Positions 19,556-32,987 of a stretch of 64,000 nt of DNA are shown here, piece by piece (position 1 is the first letter of the stretch; each line of letters opens with the position of its first letter). The notes below the pieces were generated by a model. The model saw only the letters and a program-made list of their open reading frames with translations, was not told the DNA's origin and did no database searches. The position numbers were made by a program, and so were the translations under genes. The DNA comes from Triplophysa rosa. Lineage: Eukaryota > Chordata > Actinopteri > Cypriniformes > Nemacheilidae. The stretch is from contig NC_079899.1 in NCBI RefSeq assembly GCF_024868665.1, forward strand, positions 24,394,072 to 24,458,071. Reading direction: 5' to 3'.

Positions 19556-21380
19556 TTTTATCAAATATATGATTTATTCTGAAATTGTATATAAAGTTAC
19601 ATGTTTGCTGTTCATGTTTACACAAAATTTCCAAAAATACGCACAAGTATCTTTTGAAATTAATCATTCATGTTTTGTTATTGTGCTTAGGGTGTCAAAA
19701 ACACCAAATCCTGTGTTTATTAAAGCAATAAGCCCCAAGAAGCAGTGGGTTACAGTGCATTTTATAATGTTAAGGGCATCGCGTCGTGCCTGAAACCCCC
19801 TTAGCTGTTATAAAATGCACTTGTAACCCACTGCTTCGCGGGGCTTATTGCTTTTATAAAACGATTATTGCTTTTATTTATTTCATAAAATAACGTAAAT
19901 AAAGTGATATTTAGGGTATGTAATGCGGTCAGCAGTTATAAATCGGGGTATTTTATAACGGCTTGGAACTCGGCTCAACCAATCACAATCAAGCACCAGA
20001 ACTGATCGTTTTATAAATTTGCTTTTAAGAAATGTAATGCTCGAACTACCTAATGTGCCACAAAGTAAACACTTGACAGCTAGTAGCCATGGAAACTCTA
20101 GTATGCAGTATGAAGGGCCAGAGAAAGACGTAAGTCTGTGTTGGGTTCAATGATGTAGATCGTTGAGTAAATCTCACACTCAGGATAATCTAGTGTGATT
20201 AAAGAACTGAAATAATAATACATAGAGATGTGACTGACACTGTCGAAATAAAAGGCTTTATGTCTGTATGACGGCCCTCCCTTGATTTCATTTCAAAGGA
20301 TTGTGTTTTCAGAGAGCAGTAAGTTTGTTTGATCTTTCAAAGGCCTGTCATTTCAATGCAGAAGACTGAACCTTTGCTGTCTACGTTTTATTTTTAAAAA
20401 CTTTTATGTATGTGTTGTAGTATATCTTTGCTAAAAGTGTGCAATTTGAATAAATAATTCTAAAAGCATTTGCAAGAGTTTTGTTTAAATCTAATATTTT
20501 GTTATCTATAAATTGTCTGAATTATGTGTCGCACTGGTCCTGTTTATTTTTCGATTTGTGAGTTTATGGTCTGTTAGCCTGAGGCCTCTGGATGTGGATG
20601 TTGTTCTCAATGCTGACCTGATTCACTTCACTGCACCTGTTGGATAGCTGGACGCTACATCGGTTTGTTCTCTGACCAGCTGTGTCAATGATAAAACTTA
20701 ACATATGCTTAACCTCAACTTTATGATTATTACTTAACGGTTATCAAGATAATGGTAAAATAACTCTTATTTAATGCCAAAATTTGTTTAAGAGAAAGGA
20801 ATATATATGAATATATAATAGGCTGTTACAAGTTATATTTAATATACAAACTGGACGTGAAAACACTCCTTTAGTTTCTAAATGATGTAAACATACACTC
20901 TTCCTCTGTGTGCAAGGGTCTGAAGCAGGTCCCCTGGGCATGCGCAGTCCCTTGAGGTTGTTCAGATGGAAATAAGAAAGAAAAGATGGTAAATGGGCGG
21001 GGCTTGGAGGCCCGGTCGTTATGTGTAAAATGGTCATGTACGACGGGTCAATAAATAATAACGTTTTATATATAACAATTCTAACTGTGTGTTTTTAAAT
21101 TCAATAGCGGTTAAAGTTTCTCGGTGGCATTATTCAGGTGTATTTTATTATCCATGACGCTGCTGAAGCAAACGGAGCGTGTTAGGTCACATGATACGTG
21201 TTACATTTATCAGCGCTGGCGAGCACGGACCAATCACAGTCATTTGTTATTACTGAATGAGGAGGTTTAAAAATATATATTTTAAATAAACAACTATGTC
21301 TCATTTCAATTAATGTTTCATGTTCAAACCCTTGATAATAATATACTTAAACTGTTATACAATACAGCGCTCAAATAAGT
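19556..21380. other. Intergenic region between krtcap3 and fzd3
   Basis: No exon recognised. It contains a strong inverted repeat (19717-19862), then AT-rich sequence. Nothing else could be assigned. Confidence 0.6.
19717..19862. repeat. Large inverted repeat (hairpin) from a DNA element
   Basis: The left arm runs 'gcaataagccccaagaagca' through 'gtgcattttataa'; the right arm is its near-exact reverse complement, from 'ttataaaatgcac' through 'gcggggcttattgc'. Arms are about 43 bases each, around a loop of about 50 bases. It looks like the folded ends of a MITE. Confidence 0.8.
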
Positions 21381-21746
21381 AAGGTTTCAATGCGATCCAG
21401 TGGATGATTAGGCTTTTCGTCCTCACAGCGCCTCCTGGCGGAGGTATTTATGTCTCAATTGAAGGTGGGGCAAATCCGCCGTAGTGGGAGGGGGAGAGTT
21501 TCGCTTTGAATATGCAAAGACACCAGCCGTCTCTGACTCTCTTCATGTGCACGTTTGAATAGTTTACGATTATTTGTATCCATCAGCGTCTCAAAACAAA
21601 CTAACCTCCACGAGCCGGTGCTTTTATCGTAGCGTGACTTCAGCGTGTTACGTGATTCAAAGCCGATGCGCGGATCTACGCGGACAGACACGCTGTGTAG
21701 TGTCACATAAGTGGGTAGTAAAAACCAGCGGATCCCTGCCAGTAAA
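21381..21746 (+). promoter_or_regulatory. Candidate fzd3 promoter and non-coding first exon
   Basis: This CpG-containing, repeat-free stretch about 1.8 kb before the fzd3 start exon stands out from AT-rich surroundings. It includes the inverted motif GCGCCTCCTGGCGGAGG and ends with 'ccagtaaacg|gtaaag', which could be a 5' splice donor. No transcript evidence is available, so this is inference from composition and position. Confidence 0.3.
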
Positions 21747-22141
21747 CGGTAAAGTTTGATATGAGTGCTTTTGAGTATAGTGATGTGTTTTAGTCAAATA
21801 TTTTATTAGATCATACATGTGATTTTATGTTTTGCGTGTTTGGTTAATATTCAGGGTTGGAACACCTTACACACAGTATATCAGTGGCGGTCCTGCATTA
21901 AATGCAGAATTATTGCATTCAGAATTACGGAAAAAACGATCATATTGTTAAATATATACGTATTTATATAATGCACATTTCTGCTTTTCTATTACAATTC
22001 AGTATTTTTAATTCGTATGCGTTTGACATGTCTGGTGCATATGCAGTATTATTAACCAATTAATATGTGTTACTTTAAAAATAAAGAGTTTGATTATTTG
22101 TTATGGCTGCTCTGCTTACTGTTTACCAAGAGAGGGGCAGG

Positions 22142-22142
<1 letters not shown>

Positions 22143-22199
<57 letters not shown>
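22143..22199. repeat. (TG)n microsatellite
   Basis: An uninterrupted TG tract of about 57 bases. Confidence 0.97.
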
Positions 22200-22202
<3 letters not shown>

Positions 22203-22639
22203 TTTGGACTCACATAAACGTGTTGTTAGGGGGATGGGACGTTCACATTGACTCAGTTAATTCGGATTTAACATAGTGAGGACTGAGAGAAGCGGAGTGA
22301 GAACACGAATGAGAAATACTGAATATGAAACATATTTTTTTATATGGACATTGTCAGTTCATTTATACAATTCATTTGAACTAAACGCATTTTGTTATTT
22401 AATGTAAAAGTGATATTTAGCATAAGTAAAGGGAAAAAAATCCTTTTAGTAAAATTGCAATTTGCATTGTAACATTATTGTAATGACATGTTGACATAAC
22501 GCAAAACAAAAATGGTCTTCATGATCTTTTTAATGTTACTTCATTTTAGTATGCATTGCAATCAAATGTTTATTTTCTTATTTTTTATGTTGTGGTTCAA
22601 ATGTGACCTGGACATATTCTTGACATGTTTTGTGATATT

Positions 22640-22920
22640 CGTCAAGGTTGACCAGCCTCCATCCGAACTGCAGCATCCTTCACGAGTTTCAAAAAACAGC
22701 TCAAAACATACCTGTTCCGCATTTATTTTACTAACAAATGTCTGTCTGTCAAAAAAATATGTATATATATCTTGTTCATTCTCTCCTTTGCTTACTCCAG
22801 CTTTATTCCTCCTAGTAGCATGGCCTTTTAAACTAACGGTACTGTTCAGCGTGTTGACAAAATGTTTATATGCTCTCCTACTTTGGATAAAAGTGTCCGC
22901 CAAATGAATAAATGTATAAA
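22640..22920 (+). mobile_element. 3' end of an L2-type LINE
   Basis: The sequence around 22690-22720 encodes F-K-K-Q-L-K-T-Y-L-F, the typical end of the L2-clade reverse-transcriptase ORF. The terminal 'tttggataaaagtgtccgccaaatgaataaatgtataaatg' is the tail shared with the tRNA SINEs of this window. It is 5'-truncated and non-functional. Confidence 0.7.
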
Positions 22921-23181
22921 TGTCGTCAAGGTTGACTTTATTTTATGACCGTAACCCAGCTGTTTAAATACAACAGTAACGGTTTATTTACAGCGGGCTG
23001 TGGTTTACAGGGTCGTGCTTTGCCAGACACAAAACTAAATAAGTTAACCAGTTCACCAATTTATGTAATTTGTTTATCTGCGACTTCTGATACTGAAGTA
23101 TCAATGACTTCAGATGATCATCCGACAGTATTTTCAAAAGCTTCCTGTGTATTTTAATGTGTCTCTTTTATGTTGTTACAG

Positions 23182-23501
23182 GTTTCGAGTATCCGTTGTT
23201 GCAGAGCTCCGTCCCAGACCACCCTGACCAAACAGAGTTGTCATTTATCACCAATGTATAAATGCTCCAGGATGTATGCGACTGTTGATGGTCCAGATCA
23301 AAGCGTGCACTGACCCAAAAACGCAGGTCAACAGGCAGGTATCCATGAGGACCGTCTGAGAAACAGGACAGAGATGGAAGCAGTGAATCGTGCCGGTATA
23401 CCTTACACACTATGGGTGTGGCAGATCCCCGCGTAGAGAATAAACCCTTGTGTTTGTGTGCAAGTCTTTAATCTCGCCCCATTGTGTATCGCCATTCAAC
23501 A
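23182..23501 (+). other. Probable fzd3 5' UTR within the first coding exon
   Basis: A plausible acceptor ('tgttgttacag') precedes 23182. The stretch up to the ATG at 23502 has no repeat signature. It contains upstream ATG triplets, as vertebrate frizzled leaders often do. The extent is inferred. Confidence 0.4.
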
Positions 23502-26500
23502 ATGGGGCATATCCTGGATTTACCCTCACCTGGTGCAACTATTTTTCATCTGCTGATGGTCCTGTCTCTCTTCACGACCGGCATGTGCATCCACATGGAC
23601 TCGGTCGGCAGTCACAGCATGTTCACCTGTGAGTCCATTGACCTTCGGATGTGCCAAGATCTTCCCTACAATACCACCTTCATGCCGAACCTTCTGAACC
23701 ATTACGACCAGCAGACCGCCGCTTTAGCCATGGAGGTGAGAGAGGCTTTATTTCTGCCATATATTGCAGGGATTGGTGGCCAGGAAGCAGGGTTGCTATG
23801 GAGCTTGTTGTCGTGGTTGCTACTTTGATGATATTGAATAATTTAGAATAAAGTAGTGAAAATGATTTATTGAGTAAATAAGAGTAACTGAATTGTAGAG
23901 TCTGTTTTTGGTGTAGTCTGTGTTTCTGTTGTTTTGATGGTCTGTGACTGTAAACTGGTTGGACGGCACACACAACCACACTTACTAGTGTGCAATTTGA
24001 TCTCTGTGTGTTATCTAATCTAATCTGCGTCAGTGGTGTCCGGCGAGCTACCCTTCATCTGTATTCTGTAGGTCACGATGATGCCTTTAAGGCAATAGTT
24101 TTCGCTCTCTATTGAAGTGTGTCTATTATTTGTGAATGTTTATGCATTTTAGGATGCATATTTTTCTGGTAATTGAATACAACCTCATTTTAAAAGGGAT
24201 TTCCGTGAAAATCTTCCAAATTTGTTAATGAATACATTGTTTTGACAGCTTATACTTCGACTCGATACTTGCTTTCTCTTTTTCCTTGTGTTGACATCTG
24301 TGTCAGTCAGTGTTCGCTTGCTCAGGAGTTTCTCAGAGTTGAATGGCTGCCGCAGCTATTTTGATGAATCACGATCCATATGAAATGTAATGAGATCCTT
24401 CATTTTGCCTGCAGGATTTTTTCTGTAATGGATCTGGAAAGCATCACTGGGGAAAAAATGGGTGTTCTTATGCCAGCAGCGACATTGTAGATATTGTCTA
24501 CTAGCTTTATGAAACCAAAGAATAAACTTGCTGAATGCTTATGAAGTAATTGTAATCAATTATTTTAATAAATATAATTTTACTTTCAATAAATTTAGTC
24601 GACTTCTTTTAGATATAGAATGTCTGAAGATATAGGACAATATAAGATATGCAAAGTGACCCACATTTTTTTTTTTTTTTTGCACATGGAGCCAATTTGA
24701 GAGCCCCATATCTTTAACGTTGTACCCTGTAGGGCCTTTAAAATGTGGACACCAAAAGACAAGTTTACGTAGAACCAAAATCTAAAAGGAAATGAAGATA
24801 TCTTTAATACTTATTGAGTTGTAGGCATGCAAATTTGGAAAAAGAACACGAAAAATGCTTTTTCTCACTTTTTGGACCACCACCATTGACAAGTAATGCA
24901 ACAAAGATTGCTCAAGTCAACAGATTTTGTTAATAGACCTATCAATCTCTGTGTAAAAATAAATGAATAATGCCTCCATCTTGTTAAAGTCATTTTTCAA
25001 ACCCTGTAATTTGGCTCCAAATGTTAGGTGTAAAATGTTGTATTTCCACAAAATAGCTCAGCAGATAGGCTATTCATACATGGCATTAAAATGTTGGCTT
25101 TTCTCATTTCACAGAAAAATAATTTAGTTTTATCCAAAATTTACTCTCTTTTTATTCATTTTGTTTTAATAAGATTGTGCCACGCACATTTATTCCATCT
25201 GTCTCTGAAATCCGTCCAAGTAACGTCAAACTTTCCCACATATCTTGTGAAAGCCTCCGTGTCGTCTCAGGAATGCAGTGTTTGTTGATTGGCATTTTAT
25301 TTCATGTGCTGAATGCACCTAATGGTTTTCCATAAAGCCGACGGCCCGATAATCTCTCTCAATGGCCGGATTGATGTGAAGCGTAGACTAATGCGCTTGC
25401 TTCCATTGTTACAGTCAATTAACCCCGAGTGAAGAACAGAAGCGTTTATCCCTGTTCTCTGCAGTCTCAACACAGCAGAAAGCGTCAGATGCCTCACGTG
25501 ACCCCGTGAGATGTTTGGTGATCCATCTGTCGGGGGTGTCGAGTGTCCCCTGTGGATGTGTATTACATCACCCCGAGATGCCCTGCTAGTGAAACATCAC
25601 CAGAGACCCTTTCACCACCTCTCTATTTACCCCGCTAGCACCTCTGTGATGTTGTGGGGGGGCTTATAGATGGGGTTTTTAAGCCTTACTGGTGTTAAAA
25701 CTGTAAAGCCATATTTAAAAAACGAATTTAATGCAACTTTGGAGGGGAGATGGGAAGGATCAGGATAACCACAGAGAAAAATCCCATGTATGTCGGGCTG
25801 AAGCTTTGTAAATAAAGTTGCATGATTCGCGCTTATCGTGATATCCGAACTCAATGCGTTCCAGTCAATCACACGTCATGCAAGAGTGCGTTTACATGCA
25901 CAAAATAAATGGGTATCTATCAAAAATCAGCTTATAAAATAAACCCGTTTTCTCGTGTTTACATGCATATCAATAAACCGGCTACGCTGAAAACCGCGTT
26001 TACATGGAAATTTGAGACGTGTCAGGTTTCTCGCGTGCAGTGACGTCATCATCGATAGTCTGTCTAGCAATTAAAAATGCTGCGGGAAATCGTTCAGAAG
26101 CTGTATTTTTATATCTCTTCTCATGGTCGCAGTACCTGCAAATGCAACTATAGTTTTTCATTTTGCCGTTTCTACACCAACTGCATGATTCGAGAGCGGA
26201 CTTTTATGCGTTATTTTACTGGTACTTCCGTTTGGGACTTTTACTATTTTGGCGTCAGGCATGCGCACATAAACAAAACCGAGAGAAAACCGCTAAAGGC
26301 TTTTACATGCAGCGCGAAATCTGGGTCCTCTGCCGAGTGGTTTTTGCTTACGCCGTATGACCTTTTCCCGATAAAAGAAAAATGTTTTACGCGTTTACAT
26401 GACCTTACACATTAGCAGCTTAGTAAGCATAATCGACTTTGCATCTCCAAAAGGAGTTTGGTATTAAAAGATTTGAAAGGAAGAAGACTTCGAAGACTAC

Positions 26501-29500
26501 GACATGTGTGAACATACCTAAGAGTTTTTTTAACGATTGGCTAAATGTAGTTTAATGTGTGCTAATCTAATTGGAAGAATCTTGGATGATTTCAAATCAC
26601 ACGTCTCGCTGCCCCGAGTTTACAGGTCCGAGGTCCAATTTCGAGCACAATTTCAGACTTAATTTTCAAGCAATCTGGGATCCTAGTTTTCTGATATGCA
26701 CCATATATTAGTGCTAATTCTAGGGCTGTCAAACGATTAATCGCATCCAGAATAAAAGTTTGTGTCTGTGTACTGTGCATATTTATTTTATAAACACATA
26801 CACGTACATGTATACATATTTAGGAAATATTTACATGTATTTATTTAAATTGTATATAATATAATATATATTTAAATGTATATAATTAAGTTTATTAATT
26901 TTTTATTTTTTATTAAATATATGTATGTATGTGTTTGTTTTTATAAATACAAAAATGAATATCCACAGTATATATTATAAACACAAACTTTTATTCTGGA
27001 TGCGATTAATCACGATTATTAAATCCTAAAATATTGCTGGAGATTTTTTTTCAAAGCTTGTTTGATCATAGATGTTCTTTTAAAAGGCATTTTAACTTCT
27101 GAAATAACAAAAATCTTGAACACTTGGGCCAGCGAGTTTAGACACCCAGCCAATGAGCAAATGAACCAGAACATAATGTGAGTCCTGTTGTGATGTTTAG
27201 AAAGAACCTCTTTCCACTCTTTGCTGGTAATATTTATCACTGTCTGTTTAACGTTTTTGGCAAATGAAGCTGGATGCCATTCACGACATAAAAGTTACTA
27301 TATTTTGTTACCACTGTTGAAAGATAATGCATAAATAAACGCATAAAGCGTAACATTCTTCATAAGGTTAAAGCATTCGTCTCCATTTTGCTATTTTTGA
27401 ATACGTCCCGTGTGAACGGATGCTAATTCTTACAGCTTGAAGCGAGTGAAATGAATTCAGCCTGAGGTAATTGTAATGTTGTGTAGTCTTGTTTATACGA
27501 GACCTCCTGTCGTTTGTACACAACTGCTCTTTAGCGGTGGACTCAAATCTCTCTTTCACCGTCTCCTTTTCTCTCACGTTCATTCGCCCTCCTTAACCGG
27601 GTAGAGGTGTCACCATGGTAACGAACCTTAATTGAACGTCTCAAAAGCACAAGCTTTAGTGTTCCCAGGAGGTGGTCTTTCCCGCTGACCTCTGACCCCT
27701 GAGGATGAAGTGTCGTCAAAAGCCCTCCTTCTCAGAAGGGCCACTTTGCGCATCGGGGTTACCATGGTAAAGCGTGGTAAAACGCGCTAGACGTGGCCAG
27801 GACAGTGTAACGACTGATCTCGATTCAAGGACGGTTGAATGACAGGAGACGAGTGTGGGAGCGAGATGTCCTTTCTTTCTGCCGTTTTTCCTCCAGAGCT
27901 CAGATTAAGGAAATAACTTTACATTTGGCCAGTTTTCCCATTCAGGACAGGCGAGTCTTTCACGACGGTGCCGCCCGGAGCCAATCGCGGTCTGCAGAAG
28001 GAGTTTATCTTTGTTGTTGTTCTAGTGGGAGACAGGATGTGTTTTATTCTCTGTGTGTCCCCCGCACGCCGATTTTATTCACCCTGTTGAGGGCGAGCAG
28101 CGTGTTGCCGTGTCACTCACGCGGACCGTTCGCTTCTGGTTTCGAATCGCTCAATCAGCGTCTATTTGTGAGAAAACCGTCCCCACAAAAAGCTTTGAAT
28201 GCAGCCAAAATGTAACATTTCATAAACAGAAATTAAAGGATTACATTTTTAATCACAACTGCAACATTTTGGTCTGTGGTGTGTTAGTCATTTTTAATTG
28301 TAGAGAAACGTAAAAAAATCAAATACTCAAAGGTAAGATTATAACAATAATGTTTTATAATTCGAGCTGTCGGGCTCGGTCTTGCAGGAAATTTGTACTT
28401 GTCATTTGACTTCAACAAATGTAAAGACAAGAATCTCCTAATTTTCTTTTTCAAACACAGATGGCGAAAGCGAGACAAACGTTATGGCTTGCAGCCAAGT
28501 AAATAGTTTGTACGCTGATGACGTCAGAAACGTCTGTGGTTGCCAGGTCGTATGCTGTTGCTAAGGAGTTCCTAGGCTGTCCAATTTTTAGGGTGTTCTG
28601 GGTGGTTTCTAAGCCATTGCTGGCTGGTTGCTACTGTGTTCTTGTTGGTTGTTTACTGCATAGATATAAATAACTAGATGTCGCATTCAGGCGCTCAAGG
28701 CACCTAGACGTGTCCGCCATCTTGGAAGGGTCCACTGACATCACTCACAGTTGACTAGAATGCCCCAACACTGCGCTGCGCAGCCATAGCTGTGAAAACC
28801 ACAGGGATTTAAATTCCTGGAAAATGGGATAACCTTTCATTGTTGTCGTTTGTTAGTGTAGAAGATATAATGTTTGAGTTTACACAACAATAAATATGTT
28901 TTCATAATCACACACACAGTCAGCTTGATTTTGAGTGTTAACGGACCGGCTCACACCGTTCCAATATGGCGGGCCCAAAGAAACAGATGCTAATGCGGCA
29001 TCTAGTTATTTATATCTATGGTTTACTGGCCCAAAAAGCACACCCTCAAGTCACTATGATATTCTGGACTATAGTTACAGTTATAGTTATAGTTCTGGTC
29101 CCTGTTAAACTATGGATTTTTATCATGTTCCATAAGATTGATGTACCAAATATTTAGGGCAAATCTGTAAATATTAGAAATGCATCAAAGAGCTATTAAG
29201 ATATGTATCGTAGAGCTACGGCAATATATTTTTAATATTTTTTTTGTTAAAATTCGGTTTTATTTTTCAGTGATAGATCTATTCAGTTCTTTTTTATTAG
29301 TTTGCATAAAAATGGTTGAATGAAACCTTGCATTGCGTCAATTCTTTAACAAAATAACAAATGTTACTAAAGTGTAAACAATAGTAATAGTAATAGTGAT
29401 GTTTGCCTCGAACGAATAATAAATAACATGTAAATGTAATTGTATTTAACTGAAATTTCAAAGGTTTTCTCAGCTCTATTAATAAAGCTTTATTTACAGT

Positions 29501-32500
29501 ATATAGCATCTTTTATTTGCAGTGTTTGCAAAATGCTTTACTGAAAACAAATGTGCATGTAATGTACATACAGTATGACTTATCTTTATTTACTGACAAT
29601 AACCTGTCCTGTACGGCGGGAATAGTGGATCTGTTGTGATGTCATGCCAGTGTAGTACTGATAGTTTCTGACAGTATTTTGGGCTGGAGGGAAGAGTCTC
29701 TTACACAAGAACTCTATGAATCACTTACGGTTTGTTCTGATATCATATCTGAAGACTAGAATGTTATGGAGACCTGGGGGTGGGCAAGAAACCATCAGGA
29801 GCCGTCTAGCAACCACATCATAACATCCTACAAACACATGATACCAAGCCTAGACTCAATTGTTGTGAAGGCATGTTCTCTTATTTCACACAATGGCATT
29901 GGTTAAATAAATGTAAGATCTGTCATTTGAACTGGCTGCTTTTGCTGTAATTACATTACAAATGAGAGCTTATGGTCGAGTAGATACGTCAGTCATTCAG
30001 AAATAATCAAAAGTCTTGCGTAGCACGCACACGCCCCGTGGGGAAAACATTATGATGTACGAACCCTTTGACTTTCTAATCCTGAGAGAACGCGGCTCAG
30101 TTTTTTTTCCATAAAGCGACTCTTTGCAGAGTTGGCAAACTGGATTTTCCACGTGCAGGAGTCACGTTTGCTTTAGATAATCCACCTGCTGGATGTGAAG
30201 GGGGTGTTTCCTGCTCAGATTCGATTTCATTCTTCATCCGTGTCTCACACTTCCAGTAAAAGCTGTGCAGGCCAGACACCTTCAGTCGGCCACTATGGTA
30301 CCATACCGAAGTTTAGGGAATATCACCCAACCATAACAATTCTGACTCTTGTTGTTCAAAACCTGTATGGTTTTATTTCTTCTGTGGAACACAAACGAAG
30401 ATATTTTGAAAAATGTCTTTTTGTGGTTTTGTTTCATACAATAGAAATGAATGAGGGTGTTCTAATTACCGACATCCTTCAAAATATCTTCTTTTGTGTT
30501 TTGCAGAAAAATATTGAAAATATTCATGTTATGTTTCTCACCAGGAGTTCTCCAGTAGCCCAAGAAGCATCGCGAGCACGCATTCGTCCACTAAAACACT
30601 CGCCGGCTTTCAACGGTAACCCCTATTCATCGATTCTTTAAATGAATCACGGGTTGGACAAAAGAGAAACAGGCAGAAACTTAATCCGTCCATTGCAGTG
30701 TTAGAGGAGTGGCTCTTGGCGACTATGAGAGACAAATGTGTTCTTTTGCATGGTTGCCAGACCCCCCCCTCCTGCATCTCTTACACCGTCTGAGCTTTCT
30801 GGCACATCAGCGCAGCATTCACATCAACCCCACAATGTTTTAATTACCCATTACAGTCTTAGACATGGAGATTAGACTTCATAATATGTATGAAGGGAAT
30901 GCGTGCGAGCGATCTTAATTACACCTTCAAGAGCCCGCTGACAAGGGTTGGGTATCGTTTGAATTTTAGCGATTCCGATTCTGCTTATAGATTTCTGTTC
31001 TTATCGATTCCCAGTTTCGATTCCACAGTTGAAGTAAAACTATGGCGTTTATTCAGACCCAAAATTCGCGCGTTCTGTTCTATGCGCGTGAAGTTTTCAT
31101 GCGAGTTTTGGGTCGGAATAAACGCCATATAAAACATTTAGATATCAACCTGTATGGTCATTTAGCCTGATTATTGACTGGTTTGAAAAAATATATATAT
31201 ATAATTATGAGCACGTTTTGTGTACTATATATACGCGTAGTAGCCATGTTTTGTATGATTTATTACAATTTATTACACTGCTCGTTGGAATGCTTGACTC
31301 TGATTGATTGGCCAGTCGCGACATTCGCAAGTTTGTTATTCCCAGATGAAAACCTCTCAAAACTAATAACACACGGTAACCAGATGCAGGAAATCATTTT
31401 GACCATTTTTTTGACAAATTTAATATAAATATGTCTTTTAATAACATATATGACATTATATTTACAAAGGATTAAACCAAATTGCCTGTTCGTGACATTT
31501 GAACGTCGTTTCTTGTATTGTATTTCTTTACAGCATGAAAGGTGAAATACTGTATGCACCTTCTATAAAACTAGTGTAAAATATTACCTGTTCTTTTAAA
31601 ATGATCTTATATTATTACACGGCTGACGGCTCGTTGGAATGCTTGAGTCTGATTGGCCAGTTGCGACATTTGCTGGTTCGTTATTCCCAGATTACAACCT
31701 CTCAAAATTAATAACACACGGTAACCCGGATGCAGCAAATCATTTTGACAGGTTTTTTTTGACAAATGAAATATGTCTTTTAATACCATATATGACATTA
31801 TATTTACAAATGATTAAACCAAATTGCCTGTTCGTGACATTTGAATGGCTTTTCCTCGCGGAAGGTCTGCATTCGGTAAAAATTAGTTTATAAAATATTT
31901 CAAATTCACATTTCATGTCCAGTTTTTTTCTCATGTGCCAAGTAGCCGTGTAATAAGTGGGATAATGTACAAGCAGCCGGCTGTTATCGCGAAATAAGGC
32001 CCTTCAGTATGATACCTTATTTCTGCGATAACAACCGGCTGCCTGTACATTATCCCTTACTTATCTGTTACTACAAGTTATGTTTTTAAAAATATACAGT
32101 ACATTATATTTTATATGCATTGTAAAGATGGTTAGGTGTAGGGTACATTGCCTGAGCATAAAACAAATAAGACATCATGTTTTGCGCAATTATATCTTCA
32201 TGAAAATTATGAACTATCAACTACGACTTTTGCCTCAATAAACTCCTAATTACTGCTTATAAAGTAGTTTTTATGTTTAGGTATTGGGTGGGATTAAGGG
32301 ATGTAGAAGGCAATGCAGAATAAGGCATTAATATGTGCTTTATACATACTAATATACAACCAATATGCATGATAATAATCAAGTAGTTAATGAATTTGTG
32401 TAACCGAATTTTTTTATCATAAAGGAAAAAATATGATTACTTACTTACTATAATACATTCAGACACAGTGAATTATTTATTGTTATATATATTTTTTTAG

Positions 32501-32952
32501 ATAAAATCAGGATGGGTTTCTTTTAAATAAAGCACATACAACCATGATGTAATTGTATTTTTCAAAGATACGTTCAATTGAGATAATATGTCTGTATTAT
32601 TTGTGCATCGCAGTATTGACAATATCTGACCATTTTTGTTTGTCTTTATTATGTTAAGGTCACAAATTATAATGCAACAAAAAATCTTAACGGCCTTCAA
32701 AATATCTAGCATTTTCTACTTTCCATAATTAATCTTGTGGGTAATATCTAAGAATAATTTTAATATTTATCATTTAGTCTGTATAATATATATTTAATAT
32801 TTATGAATATATTTAAGACCAGACTATAATTTGTTCAGTGTGCCCCTACAGCACATGTGGGCAATAACTTGAGAGTAGAGACCCACAGGAGATTGTTAGA
32901 GGAGAAATCATGTCTGGCACTGAGGTCTGCAAGGTCGAGACCCACCGGAGTA

Positions 32953-32987
<35 letters not shown>

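Noticed and set aside
22512..22907. 131-codon open frame
   Set aside because: The part with recognisable sequence is the end of an L2-type LINE; the rest is AT-rich with no family resemblance.
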